From contig JAQFVV010000002.1 in the NCBI GenBank assembly GCA_028023455.1, positions 33,487,725 through 33,551,724 on the forward strand: DNA of 64,000 nucleotides, written 5' to 3'. The translations under genes and the position numbers were made by a program. The notes beneath the pieces are model-generated. The model saw only the letters and a list, made by a program, of their open reading frames with translations, did not search any database and had not been told where the DNA came from. Shown here in pieces: positions 10,079-23,583 of the stretch. This DNA comes from Epiperipatus broadwayi (taxonomy: Eukaryota; Onychophora; Udeonychophora; Euonychophora; Peripatidae). The stretch's first letter is position 1; the number at the start of each line of letters is the position of its first letter.

Positions 10079-13000
10079 AATTTCAAAAACTGGAATTCCA
10101 TTCAATTTATTTTTCTTTCATGTGAGAATGCCATTTTAGCTATAAGGGGATATTTCCATTTACCAATCAGCTGCTCTCTGAATTTTATTTTAAAAAGTTT
10201 AAAAGTTGCAGAAACTTTAATAGGTTTTAAAATATATTTAATAAGAGTATTTTCATTTAATGTATTTTTTAAATGCCAACCGATTTTAATTGGTATTAAA
10301 TATTCAATCACCGAGTTTAAAATAGAAGAAAACAGTATGATACATGATAAAACACTTGGCAATACTTTTCACCTGTCAACTTTAATGGATGAATGCAAGT
10401 AAGGCTTTCAATCTTGGGATTCAATAATTGTTTGTTGATATATTTTAGAACAGAAGGTCGTGGAAAACAATCTAAATTGTCTGTCATCAAAATTAATTTT
10501 CACATAAAACATTAATAAGATCATTACAAAACCAGTTAAAAATAATTTTTGCTACCAACAAATTAAAAAAAAAAAGTATTCGAACTTTCTCACATTAAAG
10601 TGTTTTCAAACTGTGGAAATGATCGATTAAAGTAAATTACAAAAATAAAGTAAAAAAATGAAAATATTAATAAGCATTTAAAAATAATCCACATTTATTT
10701 ATAATCTAGTCCAAAAAAGTTATCTAACAAATAATATTTTTTAAATGTATATAGACTATATAAGTACCGATTTAATAAGTGCTCTATACTTTTTTTATAT
10801 ACTTAAAGTAGCCACCTTATTAAGTGAATATGACAATTCCCCCCCACCAAACTGAGAATTTTACATATATATATTGTAATTGTTATACATGGTGTGGTGG
10901 GGATAAAAGCTTGTGATCTGTGTGGGGGGGTTCAAATGTTAAGCCTTGTGAACAAAAAAAAACCTTCAAATGCTTGTTGTGCATCTCCACTTATCAATTT
11001 ATAATAGACAAGAAACTGTCGGTGAAGATACTACATTGGCATTTCTATGTAAGATTGATCTGTTCAATCAAGTGGATTGCAAAACATCTTGCATAAATTT
11101 TTGGAGCTGCCTTTCTTCTTTGTGACAGACCTGACTATTGATAGTCTCCTAGTTAAGCAGCAAATCTGCAACAGTAATGGATTCATTTAACTTTCTGCAT
11201 GAAGGTTTGCTAAAGGTCACCTCTATCCAAGTTAGAGGACAAATGGTGAGTATGTAAGAAAAAGCTGTTTAAATAGATAAAGCCAGGTTTGCCGATCTTC
11301 AGAAGCACAACTGCGTCAAGATGCTGCAAGGCAACCAATTATCTCTGCCACATGATTCCACTAACCATGCTGTGAATTGGAGAACCGAGGAGCTTAGAGT
11401 AGACAGGCCCTAGTTTACTTTGAAAAGAACAGATTAACATTATTTCGGCATGCCATACTGAAATCAATTCTGATTTCCATCATTGAGGGCATGCATAACT
11501 GGTTCAGTCATCGACTTCAATGAATGGTCAGCCTATATTGATTTCAAGACCAGAGAATTCTAACATTCCACCATTATCCACCGGCTACATTACGCTGATT
11601 ATATGATAGGAGCTCAAATGCAAATGATCATAACATTCACAGGCTGAACCCAAAGTTAAAATTCTTAAGAGAATTATAGTCATATTTAGAATTTATTTGC
11701 CGGAAAATGTGGTAAAAACCAGCAACAATCTGCACCTCTTTCTAGTCTTTCCTCAGGATATTCACACTACTTATACTGCCAGTGAAAAGTTTCACTTTTT
11801 TTTTTTTAGTTTTGTTTTTTTTTAAAAAATTACTTTGTTATACTTGTACTCATCAATCACATTCTTTTTTTTTTTTTACTGTTTAAGAAACAAAAACCAT
11901 ACTATTTGTCCATTAAGATTTCACAACGTTCATTCTGCTATTTGCTTGTTAAAATTTTGAAAGTTTTTAAGCAATATTTTGATAAAAATACACTCTTTTA
12001 ACTTTTTCCCAAAAAAGTACAAATAAGGTGCGTTATTTTTGTTTGCAAACATGACACAAAAAAGCATGCCCCCATTATTTGTTCAATTTATCACTTAGTA
12101 TTTTCATAGTGGTTCATTGGCTGGCTCTCATGGGTATGAAAAAAAAGCATAGAACCCAAATTAGTATCTAATGTATGTAAAGTATTTAAAATTGATTATT
12201 TTAAAATTAATTACAATTACAAATCAATAAATATTCAGTCACATTTAATTTGATACGGTCAGATTCAATTAAATTTAAAAAATTTGGTTTTAATATTTAT
12301 AAAAAATTTACATGATAATTTAATATAATAGGGAATTTGCATTCATGAATATATTGTGTATATTACAGCTCTGAGAAAGTCTGTTGAATAGTTGAAACTG
12401 TCAGCCATTTTACAAATATGTTATATAAAGAATTGCACTGAATTAGGTGCATAAATGTTTTCATTATTTATACTTGTAATACTAATTGTAAATGCTGAAT
12501 GATAAAAGGTTGAAAAAGATTTTAAATATTAAAAACAATTTATTAGAAATTTCAGTGTAGTATTCACTCATTATAAAAATATATGCATTAGTACATATAA
12601 TATAAAATCTATTATATCTGCTTATTTTATCTTTCAACATTTAACTTTATCAAACTTTATAAAGATTTAATATATAACAAGTAGCAATAAAATATGTGAC
12701 AGGGTAACTTTTTATGTATATTCAATGAATATAATAAGAATATATTGACAAAATAGTAAAGTATTTTTTTTTTAGGGGAAGGTAAATTAATCGTTGTTCC
12801 AGTGTTAGAGAAGGAATCTATCTAAAACCTTAACCTGCCCCAAATCGATTATATAAACTAAATGAAAATTAGTTTTTGGCCAAGATTTTTTTATTGTTTT
12901 AATTATATGAATGACTGTCTGAGTGCCTTTGTTGACCCTACTGTGCACCAGAGGGCAAACAAAATGAAAGTAATAGGATAAATTAAAAACATATTATTCT

Positions 13001-15565
13001 TTACTTTTTTATATTTTTTTCAGATATTTATTTCAACATCAAAACTTCAAAAGTGAGTTTTACAAATGTTAATAATGCCAAAGTTTATATAGTTTTTACT
13101 TTCGTTTTAAAAAAAGGATTGGCAATTTATCACAATAACATCTGGATATCATATATCATTAGTTGATTAAAAAATGCTTTTCGCTGGTCACTAATCTTTT
13201 TTGGAGTTATCTTAATTCTAGTAAATAACTGTCTAAATCCCTGGCTGAGGAAAATTGACAGCATGTCAAAAAATAGTATTGTTAAGTGTCTAAGAAGGTT
13301 GAAAATGGTGTAATAGGCACTATTACAGTTAAGCAGTAATATCACTGCTTTCTATCTCATAATATATGTTAGAATCTTTAATGAATCCTTTATAACTCTG
13401 AAGATAGAATAATGTAATCTAAGCATAATATTAAAATATTATGATAAGCAAAAGCCATTAGTTAATTGACCAGAATTCCACTACAAAATAGTAAACTGTT
13501 ACACAACTAATGTGCTCAAGACACTAACACCACCTGGGGCATTATCTTAAATAAAAATCATTTCAAGGATCGGATGATAACATGCCAACCCATCACACCT
13601 TCAATTGTAAATACAGAAATTTGGGCTAACTCTATATGTTTTCCCCCCAGCATTTAATGCAACCAGAAAAAAATATCCAAGAAAGAGATTAACTTCATAT
13701 GGAAGACACACTGATGTTGCACCGGAAAACAATGTAAAGTTTGGAAAAAATTTTATCAAATGTTGTGGTGGATATTATGATGTCTCTTCCATTGAAGAAA
13801 TATGTGCTAAGCTGAAGTTTGTTTTTGTACAAATAAGTCTTACGAGAAAATACACAGGCAATGTCATTCTTCTGTATATATGATACATGAACTTTCATTT
13901 CATTTCTTATAGTCATTTTCCAATAAATTATATGACTATAATGATATCAGAAAAATTATGAATGAAAATCAATTAGATGATATCAAAATTAAGTTCTATA
14001 TTTGTCTTATTATTTTGACTTATTTATAATTTATCAATTTATTAAGAGTTTATAAGCTTTCTTATATGATCATATTAATTTTTTTTTATAAAACCTGAAT
14101 CAGAATATTTTAATACAAAGGTATTTTTTACTCTATAATATTTAATGAGGCTATTTCTGATCTTACCAATAATGAGAGCCTTATTCTGTTCGAACCATGG
14201 TTCCAATTTTACCAGAATTGTATTATTGAAATAAATTATTAATAATTAGAACATGGTTTGTATTGACATACTGTATATATGTATATATTATTGTATTCTT
14301 AGTAACATCAAGTTATTTCAATATGCTTTTAATGAGTACAAGCAGACGGCAATATAGTTAACTTTTGTGCGTATGTGATATATATGTAATAAATAATAGT
14401 AAAGTTCAAAGCTTCTAAAAGAAAAAGATAATACGATCATATTATTTCTACTATGATACAAAAATTAACAGTTATTTGTAGAATACCGTAAATCGTTGTA
14501 CTAAACTCATCCAAAATTTATCAGTATTCAAACTTGTAACGGTTAACAACTGATCATAAATTTACAGGACAATCCATGCTCAATGATCATCTGGTCTACA
14601 AAGTATAATCAATATTTAAAAGATTTAATCAATAAATATTTAACATTCATAACTTACAAAGGTTTAGAACATAAATCAACTGTTAATTGTTCATATTATT
14701 AACTACTACTACTAAATTATTAATTAAATAGCTACATATACGTAAAAATGTTGCATTTTTTTATTTTAAGAAAACAAGGTACTCAATGTTTGCTCATCTT
14801 GTTACATGAGTACTATCTACTTAGTAATGTTAAAATGCAATTGAACAATTTACAAATATAAGAACTCAATCCACTATTTCATGACGCAGCAACCTGCTTA
14901 CATTTCGATGAGGAAAAAAATGAATTTTTTTTTTTCTGAAAAGGGTAACAACAATTATTAATAATAATGATTAACTGGCTGATTAAAACTTTAATGAGCT
15001 ATCTCAAGCCAATTATAAGTTACATCTTTGTAGGTCAGTAGAAAAAAAATGTGTTTATTATAGCAAAATAAAGGAAGTGGTGAATTTGGTAATATATAGA
15101 GATGAAGTAAAAATGCTTTGGAATCAATACAACTCGTAATATTTATCAGTACTATGATAAATCAACTCCTAAAAGTAATTCCAAGACTTCAAGGCTTTAT
15201 TTTTAAAAGAGAAAAAAACTTGTCTCTTCATAAGACTACTCAAACTAAATTTTTCAAAATGGATTTGGGATACAGAAATTACAAAATTTGCCACAAATAT
15301 TGTAAATGTTAAGGATCAGCATCATCAAAGGTAAAGCAATGTAATAAATAAGAATTTCAAAAAATGTTTATATTTTTGCTGTGATAAAACAACTTAATAT
15401 AATACTAACTGAAGCAATGTGCTCAAAAAATTAAATAATGAAAGCACACATAATTTGAGCTCATTTTAAAACAATCAGACAAATGCATTACAAATTTCAC
15501 AAAAAATAAAAAATTATAAGTAGTCTTCAACTGTCTTGATAGTTATTCTAGGACTATATATATGC
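10079..15565. other. Long AT-rich stretch, no supported gene
   Basis: 10890-11750 is less AT-rich than its surroundings and may be an old element, but no motif could be confirmed in any frame. At 10848-10905 a short inverted pair (CCCCCCACCAAAC with GTGTGGTGGGG) flanks a TA-rich core. Frames up to 86 residues look spurious. There are long A and T runs near 10567, 11790-11880 and 12765. Confidence 0.35.
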
Positions 15566-15568
15566 CCA

Positions 15569-16111
15569 CAGTGTATCCCAGCGAAATGGTTACCAGGGAC
15601 TGATTCTCTCTACAACCTACCTGCAGCAGCAATTGAATCAATGCAAGTATTATGTAGCGACATAGTTTAGGTGTTTACCACAAAAATTTTAGGTAGTTGC
15701 ATATCTGAATCATGAAGTACGACATGAAATGTGAGAATTTCTTTTGTACTTTAAAGCTCACGATGAAACAATATGCTAATATTAAATTTTGCTTTAAATT
15801 GGGAAAAACTGCTATTAAAACATTGGAACTGATTCAAACTGTGGATAAAAAATAAAATCATGAGTCTTAAGAACATTTTCAAATGGTTTTCCAGATTTAA
15901 TAATGTTAGGGAAATCATTGAAATCTATCTACATCAATGCAAGTACAAAACACTCACGTTTAACGCTGAAATTCATAATGCAGACGTATAACACTTTAAA
16001 ATTTTTGTGTTGAATAGCTAAACTACATCACTAGGTAACACTTTATTTGTAGATGGTACTGCAGGAAGCTTGGAGTAAGAACCAGTCACTTTTTCACTGA
16101 TTTACGCTGCA
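15569..16111 (+). mobile_element. Internally deleted mariner (mini-mariner copy 2)
   Basis: The left end CAGTGTATCCCAGCGAAATG and the reversed right end CAGCGTAAATCAGTG are related. A second inverted pair lies inside: the left has ACATAGTTTAGGTGTTTACC with AAAATTTTAGG and the right has TTAAAATTTTTGTG with AATAGCTAAACTAC. Decayed frames include KFCFKLGK-like words near 15790. The catalytic part is deleted, as in copies 1, 3 and 4. Confidence 0.65.
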
Positions 16112-17794
16112 TATATGACCTTTATAAGATTAGTCTAAATAATTTCCTAATATTGTCATCTTTACTAAAAATCTGATAAAAAAAAAAAAATTAACGCTGG
16201 CATTAATTTTTTTTTTTAAATCTTTATAGATTTAAAAAAAATAGAAGTATAACATTAGAATACCATAACAATAAAAATAAAATTATTACTAATTTTAATT
16301 CACATGTAAATTAAAATCAGAAAAATGATTAAAACAATACCAAAATGAATTTTAAAAAATTCATAACATGGCAGAAATGATAAATCATATCTTTAAAAAA
16401 AAAAATCAAATGTTAGTCAGTCTGGATATTATTTGATTCCGTATCGGTATGTAATCGGAACTCTTAAAATTTCACAATATTTAGCAACATCATTATTACA
16501 TGATCGATCAATGTGGCAAAATACAGGAGACTAAAACTTTAATATCAATATAAAAAAATGACTCAAAATTCAACAAATATTTTCAGTTTTATGTATCAAA
16601 AGATGTCTGCATAGTTGCTTTGCAAAATTATTACTTACTGTATTCAAGAAGGTGTCAAATATGACAATATCATAAAAATGTTGTAACTTTCAAAAAGTAA
16701 CCCGAATCAATTATAAAAAAAAATAATTCTCCAGATAAAAACCAGACTACTGCAGCTCGATCCTGATTAGTTGGTGCAGAAATTCCTTCATTGACTACTT
16801 AAGCCAAATTTAATCGATTCCATCTTGTCAAATGACATAAAGTACATACAAATTGGATTCAGCGTTGTAAGCAGCATTTTACCAACGAATTATCACTTTG
16901 TAGCATTATTTGAAAGTAATTCCTGGACTAAAAAAATAATAATAATAAATAACTGAATGGTTTTATTGCTCAATAATTCATAAGTTTGAGTACTGGAAAA
17001 TACCAGAACTGGAATTCATCGAAGAACTATACATTTCAGTCTGACACTCTATTACTGCACTAATCGATGCAGGGCATTATTTTCTTTTCTACATATTGCA
17101 ATTTTCCATTCATATTTTTAATAAGATTACCCTGCTAATTTACCAATTCAACAATATCATTTTAGTCAAATACATATATCCAAACTCCTTTTATAAGATG
17201 TTAAGTATTTAGTTAAAATGAAAAAATCATAAAAGGTAGTAACAATTCCAATAAGGTTAAAAGAACTAAATAATTTTAACAACCGTGGAATTACTTATAA
17301 TTAGAAATTCTTTTGATTACGATGATAATCCTAAATCCATCTGGTTTCCAATTTGAAACTGCAGAGAACAACAGAATAATGAATTAATAAACAGAAGTTC
17401 AATAACAAATATGGACTTTTCATCCTACTTTATCAAATAGATGAACTTCCTGTATTCATACTTATATACTGTTAATAAGAAAAGACTGAGCTGGAGAGAT
17501 CTGTCTTTCAGATTCAAACATAGATCTAGAGATTTAGAAAGAGCTCTCAGGCTATATTATTAATTTTACAAATCTCCAGATGAACTTTATAGCTTCAATA
17601 TTTAATAATTGTACTTATGATTGATATCGTATTTGCATTTAATATTATTTCACATTAGATTAATTCAAAAATTCAGATTTTTATTTTTATTTAAAGCAAT
17701 TTATGTATTAGATATCATTTGTTATTTTTTTGAACAATTATTTCTCTATTATGTAATTCTAGATTATAATATATGGTCGGGGAAAACAAACAAA
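16112..17794. other. AT-rich DNA, no gene seen
   Basis: No coding or repeat signal is recognised. Confidence 0.35.
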
Positions 17795-18030
17795 TCGGCA
17801 CAGTCAAAATGAACAAATTGAGAGAAAAATAGTATAAAATGGAACAGTCCAAATAAATGAGTGGTGCAAGGAAATAATAGCAACTGCTACAAAATAGAGT
17901 ACCAAATGGAGCAATCAAAGTAAATGAATGGTGTGAGAAAATATTACCAACTGTTACAAGTAAACCAATAATATGGAAAAAGGGTACCAATTGATACAAT
18001 CAAAGTAAATTAATAGTGCAAAAAATATTA
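17795..18030. repeat. Imperfect tandem array, four units
   Basis: Units begin near 17795, 17841, 17908 and 17993 with a shared core (R-A-CAGTC or GCAATC, AAAGTAAATGA, GTGGTG). Spacing is irregular (46, 67 and 85 bp) and units have diverged. The 94-residue - strand frame at 17715-17999 owes its length to this repetition and is not a gene. Confidence 0.6.
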
Positions 18031-19484
18031 AATGCTTGAACCTAGTAGTAGCCAGACATCAAATGGTGTAATAAACATATGCAAATTTGATCTGAGAACA
18101 ATGAACCCAATTGTATTCGTAGAATAAATTCAAAATTTTAGTCCAAAAAATGGCATCCATAAAGCAACTAACTGATCATTATATATGAAACATATAGAGA
18201 CATTTACCTTCTCAAATAAAATTCTGAAAGCCCATACAAAAAAGATATAACTGCACTGGTCAGTTATTAAATTTTCAAATTACTTATATGATCAATTAAA
18301 TCTAAAAATTTTCCCTATGGTGAAGTCGTGAAAAAATATCATTTCATTTTTGTCCATCCTTTCCGAACATATTGCCATTTCATTTTAGAAACTTAGACAA
18401 GTGAAGCACAATCTTTTAACATCTGCAACCCCCATACTCAGCCTGAAATTTTACACAACCCATTATGTTGTTACCATCCTATTATAAGCACATAAGAGTA
18501 GTAATAATAATAATCATTCTACCACATACAAATATATACCTTTATATTATATTTCGGTACATATGATTTGGTATAAGATCCTTGAAAAAACGTAAGATAA
18601 TGCATGGTTCTTAGTAGATCCGTTGATTTGTAGCAATACCTTTTTTAAAAAAAATATGCACATTCAACAACGTAATACCATGTATCAACATTTGCAGAAT
18701 ATTAGCATAAAGAAAAAAAACACCTGAGAGTAAACAAAAAAAATGAGTTATAGAAGCGAAGTGTCATTATGATGTGCTAATTATACAAAGCGGATTGGAA
18801 TATAAAAGAAGTATTTAAACACAAAAATGGTTAGACATACAATAATGAATTGAGCAGTTTTCATATATATTTTTAATAGTGTTTTTGTTTTTCCAATTTA
18901 AAATGTATTATCCAACATGAGAATTTTTCAAACAACCCCCAACAATTTTTCTGTGACCCTTTGAGGAGTCACAATCCATAGGTTGTACACCGCTGACTTA
19001 GACTAATAATTTTATCAGGATCACTATACAATTTCTTTAGAATATGCCAATATCCTGACTATATTTGATGATTCAAAGCTTTAGTCAGTATATCCTTATA
19101 CCAAACACGACAACTTATATTCATTATATATCAATATGTGAATGTAACACACTTTGCTAAAATCACTTTTGAATCTAGCATGTTCTATTAGTTAGTCCAA
19201 AATTTACTGCAAACAAGTTATAAGATAAATTAATAAAGATTGGCCTTTTAATTGAACTAAAAACTTGCCTTTACCTTTCTAAAAAATTCAGCAAAATTTT
19301 GTGGTATGCAAGATATATATATTAAATGGAGACATAGTAATATCTTTCCAAGAATGTGGCAAAATACTAGATCTATACCATAAGGGTTATAGTGTATGTA
19401 AGGCATTAGCTGGGAGATATATCTGAGAGCCAAATATAAATGAAGATATTGAAAAAAAAAAATCACAAAAAAATGTACAACTTG
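18031..19484. other. AT-rich DNA, no gene; possible hAT relic
   Basis: Around 18940-18997 the words GTGACCCTTTGAGGAGTCAC and AGGTTGTACACCGCTGA resemble a hAT end of the type that reads GGTTGAGAACCACTG. No other end was located. The rest is unassigned. Confidence 0.25.
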
Positions 19485-19590
19485 CAAATTGGCGGTCGAG
19501 AGGTCAGCGACAGCTGCTTTACAAGCAGTTGTCCCGGGTTAGCAGGTTCACCCCCCGGCTGATGCTATGACACATGGGGAAAAAAAATTA
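19485..19590 (+). mobile_element. tRNA-derived SINE copy 1
   Basis: An A-box-like word (GGTCGAGAGGTCAGCG) and a B-box-like word (GCAGGTTCACCCCC) lie in a tRNA-like order about 90 bp long. The shared 3' word GGCTGATGCTATGACA is followed by an A-rich tail. The same body occurs at 22846-22949 and 51585-51690. The internal sequence suggests derivation from a tRNA with a long variable arm. Confidence 0.7.
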
Positions 19591-20968
19591 CCCAACAATA
19601 TATAATTCATAGCCTAAAGCTATAAAATCACAATAGTATGTTCATACTGACCGTAAAAGGTCTTTTATGAATCACACATTTTCTATATTCATAAATACTT
19701 ATTCTCACTATGCAAAATATTGCATAGTCAAAAATACAAATTCAAAGGAAGTTATTGATATTCTCGTAAATATTTTCAGCATGAAAGTTAGACAATTATC
19801 ACTGACAATGGCTCTGGATTTACTTCAACTAAATTCAGTTTTTGGAAGATTCTCTACCGTAGTACTACCCTACTACCCTAAATCCGACAGATTAACAAAA
19901 AAGGATTTCAATCAACTAAAACAAGCCGTGAAAAAGAAGACTCCCATTAGAATAAAAGCTGTAGTTTTTAACACATAATTATATCAACCTAGCAAATATA
20001 TGAACATAACTTTCTAAAATTATCTTTCTTATAAATCTCTATCAACATTCTATAATAATTCATCAAACCTTTTTATTAATCATTCTGCAATCAATTAAAA
20101 ATGTTTATTGTTGATTATTTTCCCTAGTAAATATATCTGTTTATAGCCTCATATACCTCTGTTTGTATTCTTATTAACCTACTTCATTTTATATAGCTAT
20201 TGCCACTATAAAATAGAATAAGCATAAAATATAATTAAGGGGAGTAAACCATTCTCCCTCAAACTATGAATATATATATAATGTTTAACAAGGGTCATCT
20301 ATTTTTTGAATGGATAGTGTTATTTATTTAACTTGAGGGAGAATGAATTGCTCTCCTTAATTCAAATAAATAAAATATTTAAATGCCTTTAAAAAAGCAT
20401 ACAACCATATTTTCCATGACTACAGATAAGTTAAATCCAAATAAATTTTATCTTCATCAATTTTATTTTTTATCTTGTAACAATATATAATTACTACAAT
20501 TTGACCTACAGGTGTAAAACTTTCTACATTCACATATTTGGCACCACCTACTTTAAATAAATACTTTAATGATAATTATTAATCATTTATTGGATTAAAG
20601 ATTTTCATATCATTCCTCGTGTGATATAAACTTTAAACCCGTGTAAATATTAATATTTATTATCTTTTTATATGTACTTAAAATTTTCATTCTACATCTA
20701 TTTTTAAAATATGAGTAAAGGTATCTGAAAAATTAAATGACTCCCAAGATGCATTTCATGCCGAATCACCAATAAATAACTAATGGAATAAACAATTAAC
20801 CATATATATATATAAAGTGACAATGTACAAGATTGTATTAAATAATAATATAAATCTAAAATATTGGAAACATATATGTAAAGAAAAAGCTTATCTTTTA
20901 ATATAGCAATTAAAGAGATAAGCAGCAGAGTAATAAAATAACTTTAAAAACTAGCTTTTGATCAATTT
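19591..20968. other. AT-rich DNA, no supported gene
   Basis: The 103-residue + frame at 19667-19978 has no recognised domain, splice context or relatives within the window and is left uncalled. A pair of near-inverse words about GGAGTAAACCATTCTCCCTC (20238) and GAGGGAGAATGAATTG (20335) makes a small foldback. Confidence 0.3.
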
Positions 20969-21175
20969 ATAACTTTAATAATAAGCATTTATTTTATAAC
21001 GTCTTGCGTGCGATTATACTTACGATAGAATGACAGCCTGTTAAGCTAATTGCGCAGACGCTGTGAGAATACTATATCATGTGGTTGTTCGAAGGTATTC
21101 ATTTATTAATAACATTCTCACAGCGTCTGCGCAATTAGCTTAACAGGCTGTCATTCTATCATAACTTTAATAATA
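20969..21175. repeat. Perfect 47-bp inverted repeat in a 177-bp insertion
   Basis: 21024-21070 and 21114-21160 are exact reverse complements (47 of 47), separated by 43 bp. The 15-bp word ATAACTTTAATAATA flanks the segment directly (20969-20983 and 21161-21175), as a target duplication would. The arms are far richer in G and C than the surroundings (GCGCAGACGCTGTGAGAAT). There is no coding capacity. The right arm touches its flanking duplication; the left arm is 40 bp away from its one. Confidence 0.75.
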
Positions 21176-21534
21176 GAAAAAGAATTTGATATAGCTACAA
21201 TACTGTTAATCTAAACAAGGTTAAATAGGAACCTTCAAATATTCATGACAACCACTGTATTGTTTTAACATAGCTATGAGTATACACAACCCCTTTAAAC
21301 CGTTGTTAATAGCAAACAATCAAAATAGGTTAATCCAGACTAAGGCTTTCGAGGTGTTATTCCTCATAATCATGATTAACGTATACTATAATATTTACTT
21401 TTGAATACACACATATCTAAATAGGTATAATAAACATATATATAATCAGAAATAAAACCATTTCAGTAAATTTCCCATCTCTAATAAGCCATTCAACTGA
21501 CTCAAATACTGTTTTCTATTTTGTCATTTTGATC

Positions 21535-21800
21535 ATCATCATCATTTTCAATCATTATCGATTCATTTCAGGATGAAGATCTTTCTCAGTTCAAACCATC
21601 TCCAATTGCTAACCTCTCTTTTCCACATCATCCCAGCATATTTATTTCATCCATCCATCCCGCATGTGGTTTCTTTCTAGGTCTTTTACTATCTCTTAAA
21701 ATCCACTTTAAAATTTCAATTGTCCACCTATTATCATCTTACATATCAATTGTCTACCTATTAGCATCTTACATAGCAATATGTCCTCTTACATCCATTT
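21535..21800 (-). pseudogene. RTE LINE 3' end, decayed
   Basis: This parallels the C-terminal coding end at 28553-28740, with shared words TCCACATCAT, CATCCATCC and GTTTCTTTCTAGG. On the - strand it ends in an ATGATGATGATGAT run, the simple-repeat tail typical of RTE elements. A short stretch is duplicated at 21710-21780. Confidence 0.65.
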
Positions 21801-21879
21801 TGTTTTAGATTTCTTGTCATTTTGATAGTTTAAAGTTAATTTATGATTTTCACTTTTTCTTAGAAAATAGCAAATAAAA

Positions 21880-22550
21880 ACTAACTAAAGCACACAGGCT
21901 TATTATATACCTGTGTCTATATATGTAATTAATATATAGGGTATATGAGCACAGACTTTCACATGACCCACCACTCTCTATACTATCTCATAACACTGAT
22001 ACATTGAACACATATGTTGAAAAGATAAATAATCACCAATATATATGTATTTCATGCTAAACCAGTAATCATCAGTTGGTCCAGATTACCATCTCTACAC
22101 ATGTATGCTATAGCCAATCGTCATACTTTAATGGACAGGCTTCAATGTACTCCACACTCCAACTCTTCAACCATCCATCCAATTAAAAATCTGATGATGG
22201 AATGCTCAAAGGCCACCCTAAGGCTGAGATTGTTGCCACACCCATGTTGACCTAAGGTCAATCTGACCCTCATGTACAGGACATAATCCATTTAATACAT
22301 ATACAAGAGATGGGCAGACATCTCTACTATGTAATAACTGAAATACACAGGCTTATTATATACCTGTGTTTATATATGTAATATATAGGGTATATGAGCA
22401 CAGACTTTCACACGACCCACCACTCTCCACACTATCTCATAACACTGATACCCTTGAACACATATATGTTGAAAAGATAAATAATCACCAATATATGTAT
22501 TTCATGCTAAAACAGCAATCAGTGTTATGAGATAGTGTGGAGAGAGGTGG
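21880..22550 (-). repeat. Family A tandem: one full unit, one truncated
   Basis: ACACAGGCTTATTATATACC occurs at 21890 and 22346, and TTCATGCTAA at 22051 and 22501, giving a repeat period of 450-456 bp. The second unit runs into a short inverted piece (AGTGTTATGAGATAGTGTGG) after the point where the hammerhead begins. The strand is that of the ribozyme. Confidence 0.75.
22034..22083 (-). ncRNA. Hammerhead ribozyme motif, family A
   Basis: CUGAUGA and GAAA are intact. Stem I pairs ACCAA with UUGGU perfectly next to the cleavage position. Stem III is AUA-CAUA-UAU followed by A, with a loop 2 nt longer than in other copies while pairing is kept. Stem II is weakened (UUACU with AGCAU). The fold is good apart from stem II. 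Confidence 0.55.
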
Positions 22551-22830
22551 GTCAAATAAAAACTACCAAGTTTGTTTAATAAAATTTACTATAGTTGATT
22601 TTATTGCAAAATAAAAACAAAAATTAACTTTCATTGTTAAATCTTACACAATATTACCAGGAATAAAATTTAAAAAATAATTACTAGGAATAAAAGCATA
22701 CACGGATGTTTTAGATGTTTTAACGACATAGATTTTATAATGAGTAATACTGTTGAATTACTAATATGTTCTCTTAATTCCACAAAATAATTAATTTGCA
22801 AAAGCTAAGAAACCAAATATAGCTACTGTA

Positions 22831-22964
22831 TTATTAATTACTTTTTTTTTTTTTAATGTCATAGCATCGGCCAGGACTCAAACACAACCCGGGCAACTGC
22901 CTGCAAGTGCAAGGCAGTCGCGCTGACCTCTCGACCACCAATGCAAGACTTATTAATTACTTTT
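22831..22964 (-). mobile_element. tRNA-derived SINE copy 2, with 15-bp target duplication
   Basis: TTATTAATTACTTTT occurs at 22831-22845 and 22950-22964 and brackets the insertion. On the - strand the body reads GGTCGAGAGGTCAGCGCG (A box), then TTTGAGTCCTGGCC (B box region), then GATGCTATGACATT and a poly-A tail. The duplication and tail show retroposition. Confidence 0.8.
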
Positions 22965-23583
22965 AAAGTGATATTATTGCAAAACAACCTGAACACCACC
23001 CGCCCCCTCAATCAATACTGGGGGGGGGGGCTAGTTTTAGTGCAAAAAAATAAAATTATTAAAAAACATATAAACAGAAAACTGAATGTGATTTATGAAA
23101 AAAGAGACACTTAGAAAAGCAAATATAAATGATTGGTTAAAAAATTACTAAAATTCAAAACTAGAGAAGAGGAGAAACTAAATTTCCAAAAAATGAACAC
23201 AGATTATACAAAATTAAGACATTGGTAATAATAAAAAACAAAAAAATTTTAACAAAGAATTTAAATAACTAAATAGCAGCATTTGGACCCAAGATATCTG
23301 GTGTATAATCGCATTAACTGATAATACCAAATCATTTATGCAATTTTAATACATGTCTGTATATATGTATATCATATTAAAATGAATGCACATATACAGA
23401 TTAATGTACATATTATGTATGCAGTAAATAAACAATATGGAAAATTAATTTTTTTTATTAATTTCTAATGTTTTTATATTTCGAATGAGGAAATCATAAA
23501 TATAGTAAGAATATTATCCATTTACTTCTGTTTCAAATCACAACTCAACCCTTTTTTGTTTTCAAAATATACATTACATATAA
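22965..23583. other. AT-rich DNA with a G run, no gene
   Basis: Contains CACCCGCCCC followed by a 10-G run near 23022-23031, both unlike the surroundings; otherwise unassigned. Confidence 0.35.

Noticed and set aside
10890-11750. Possible old LTR-element protease or polymerase in the less AT-rich block
   Set aside because: Translations in several frames gave no aspartic protease, RT or integrase motif I could defend.
19667-19978. 103-residue + frame
   Set aside because: Longest frame in the quiet zone but no domain, splice signals or relatives in the window.
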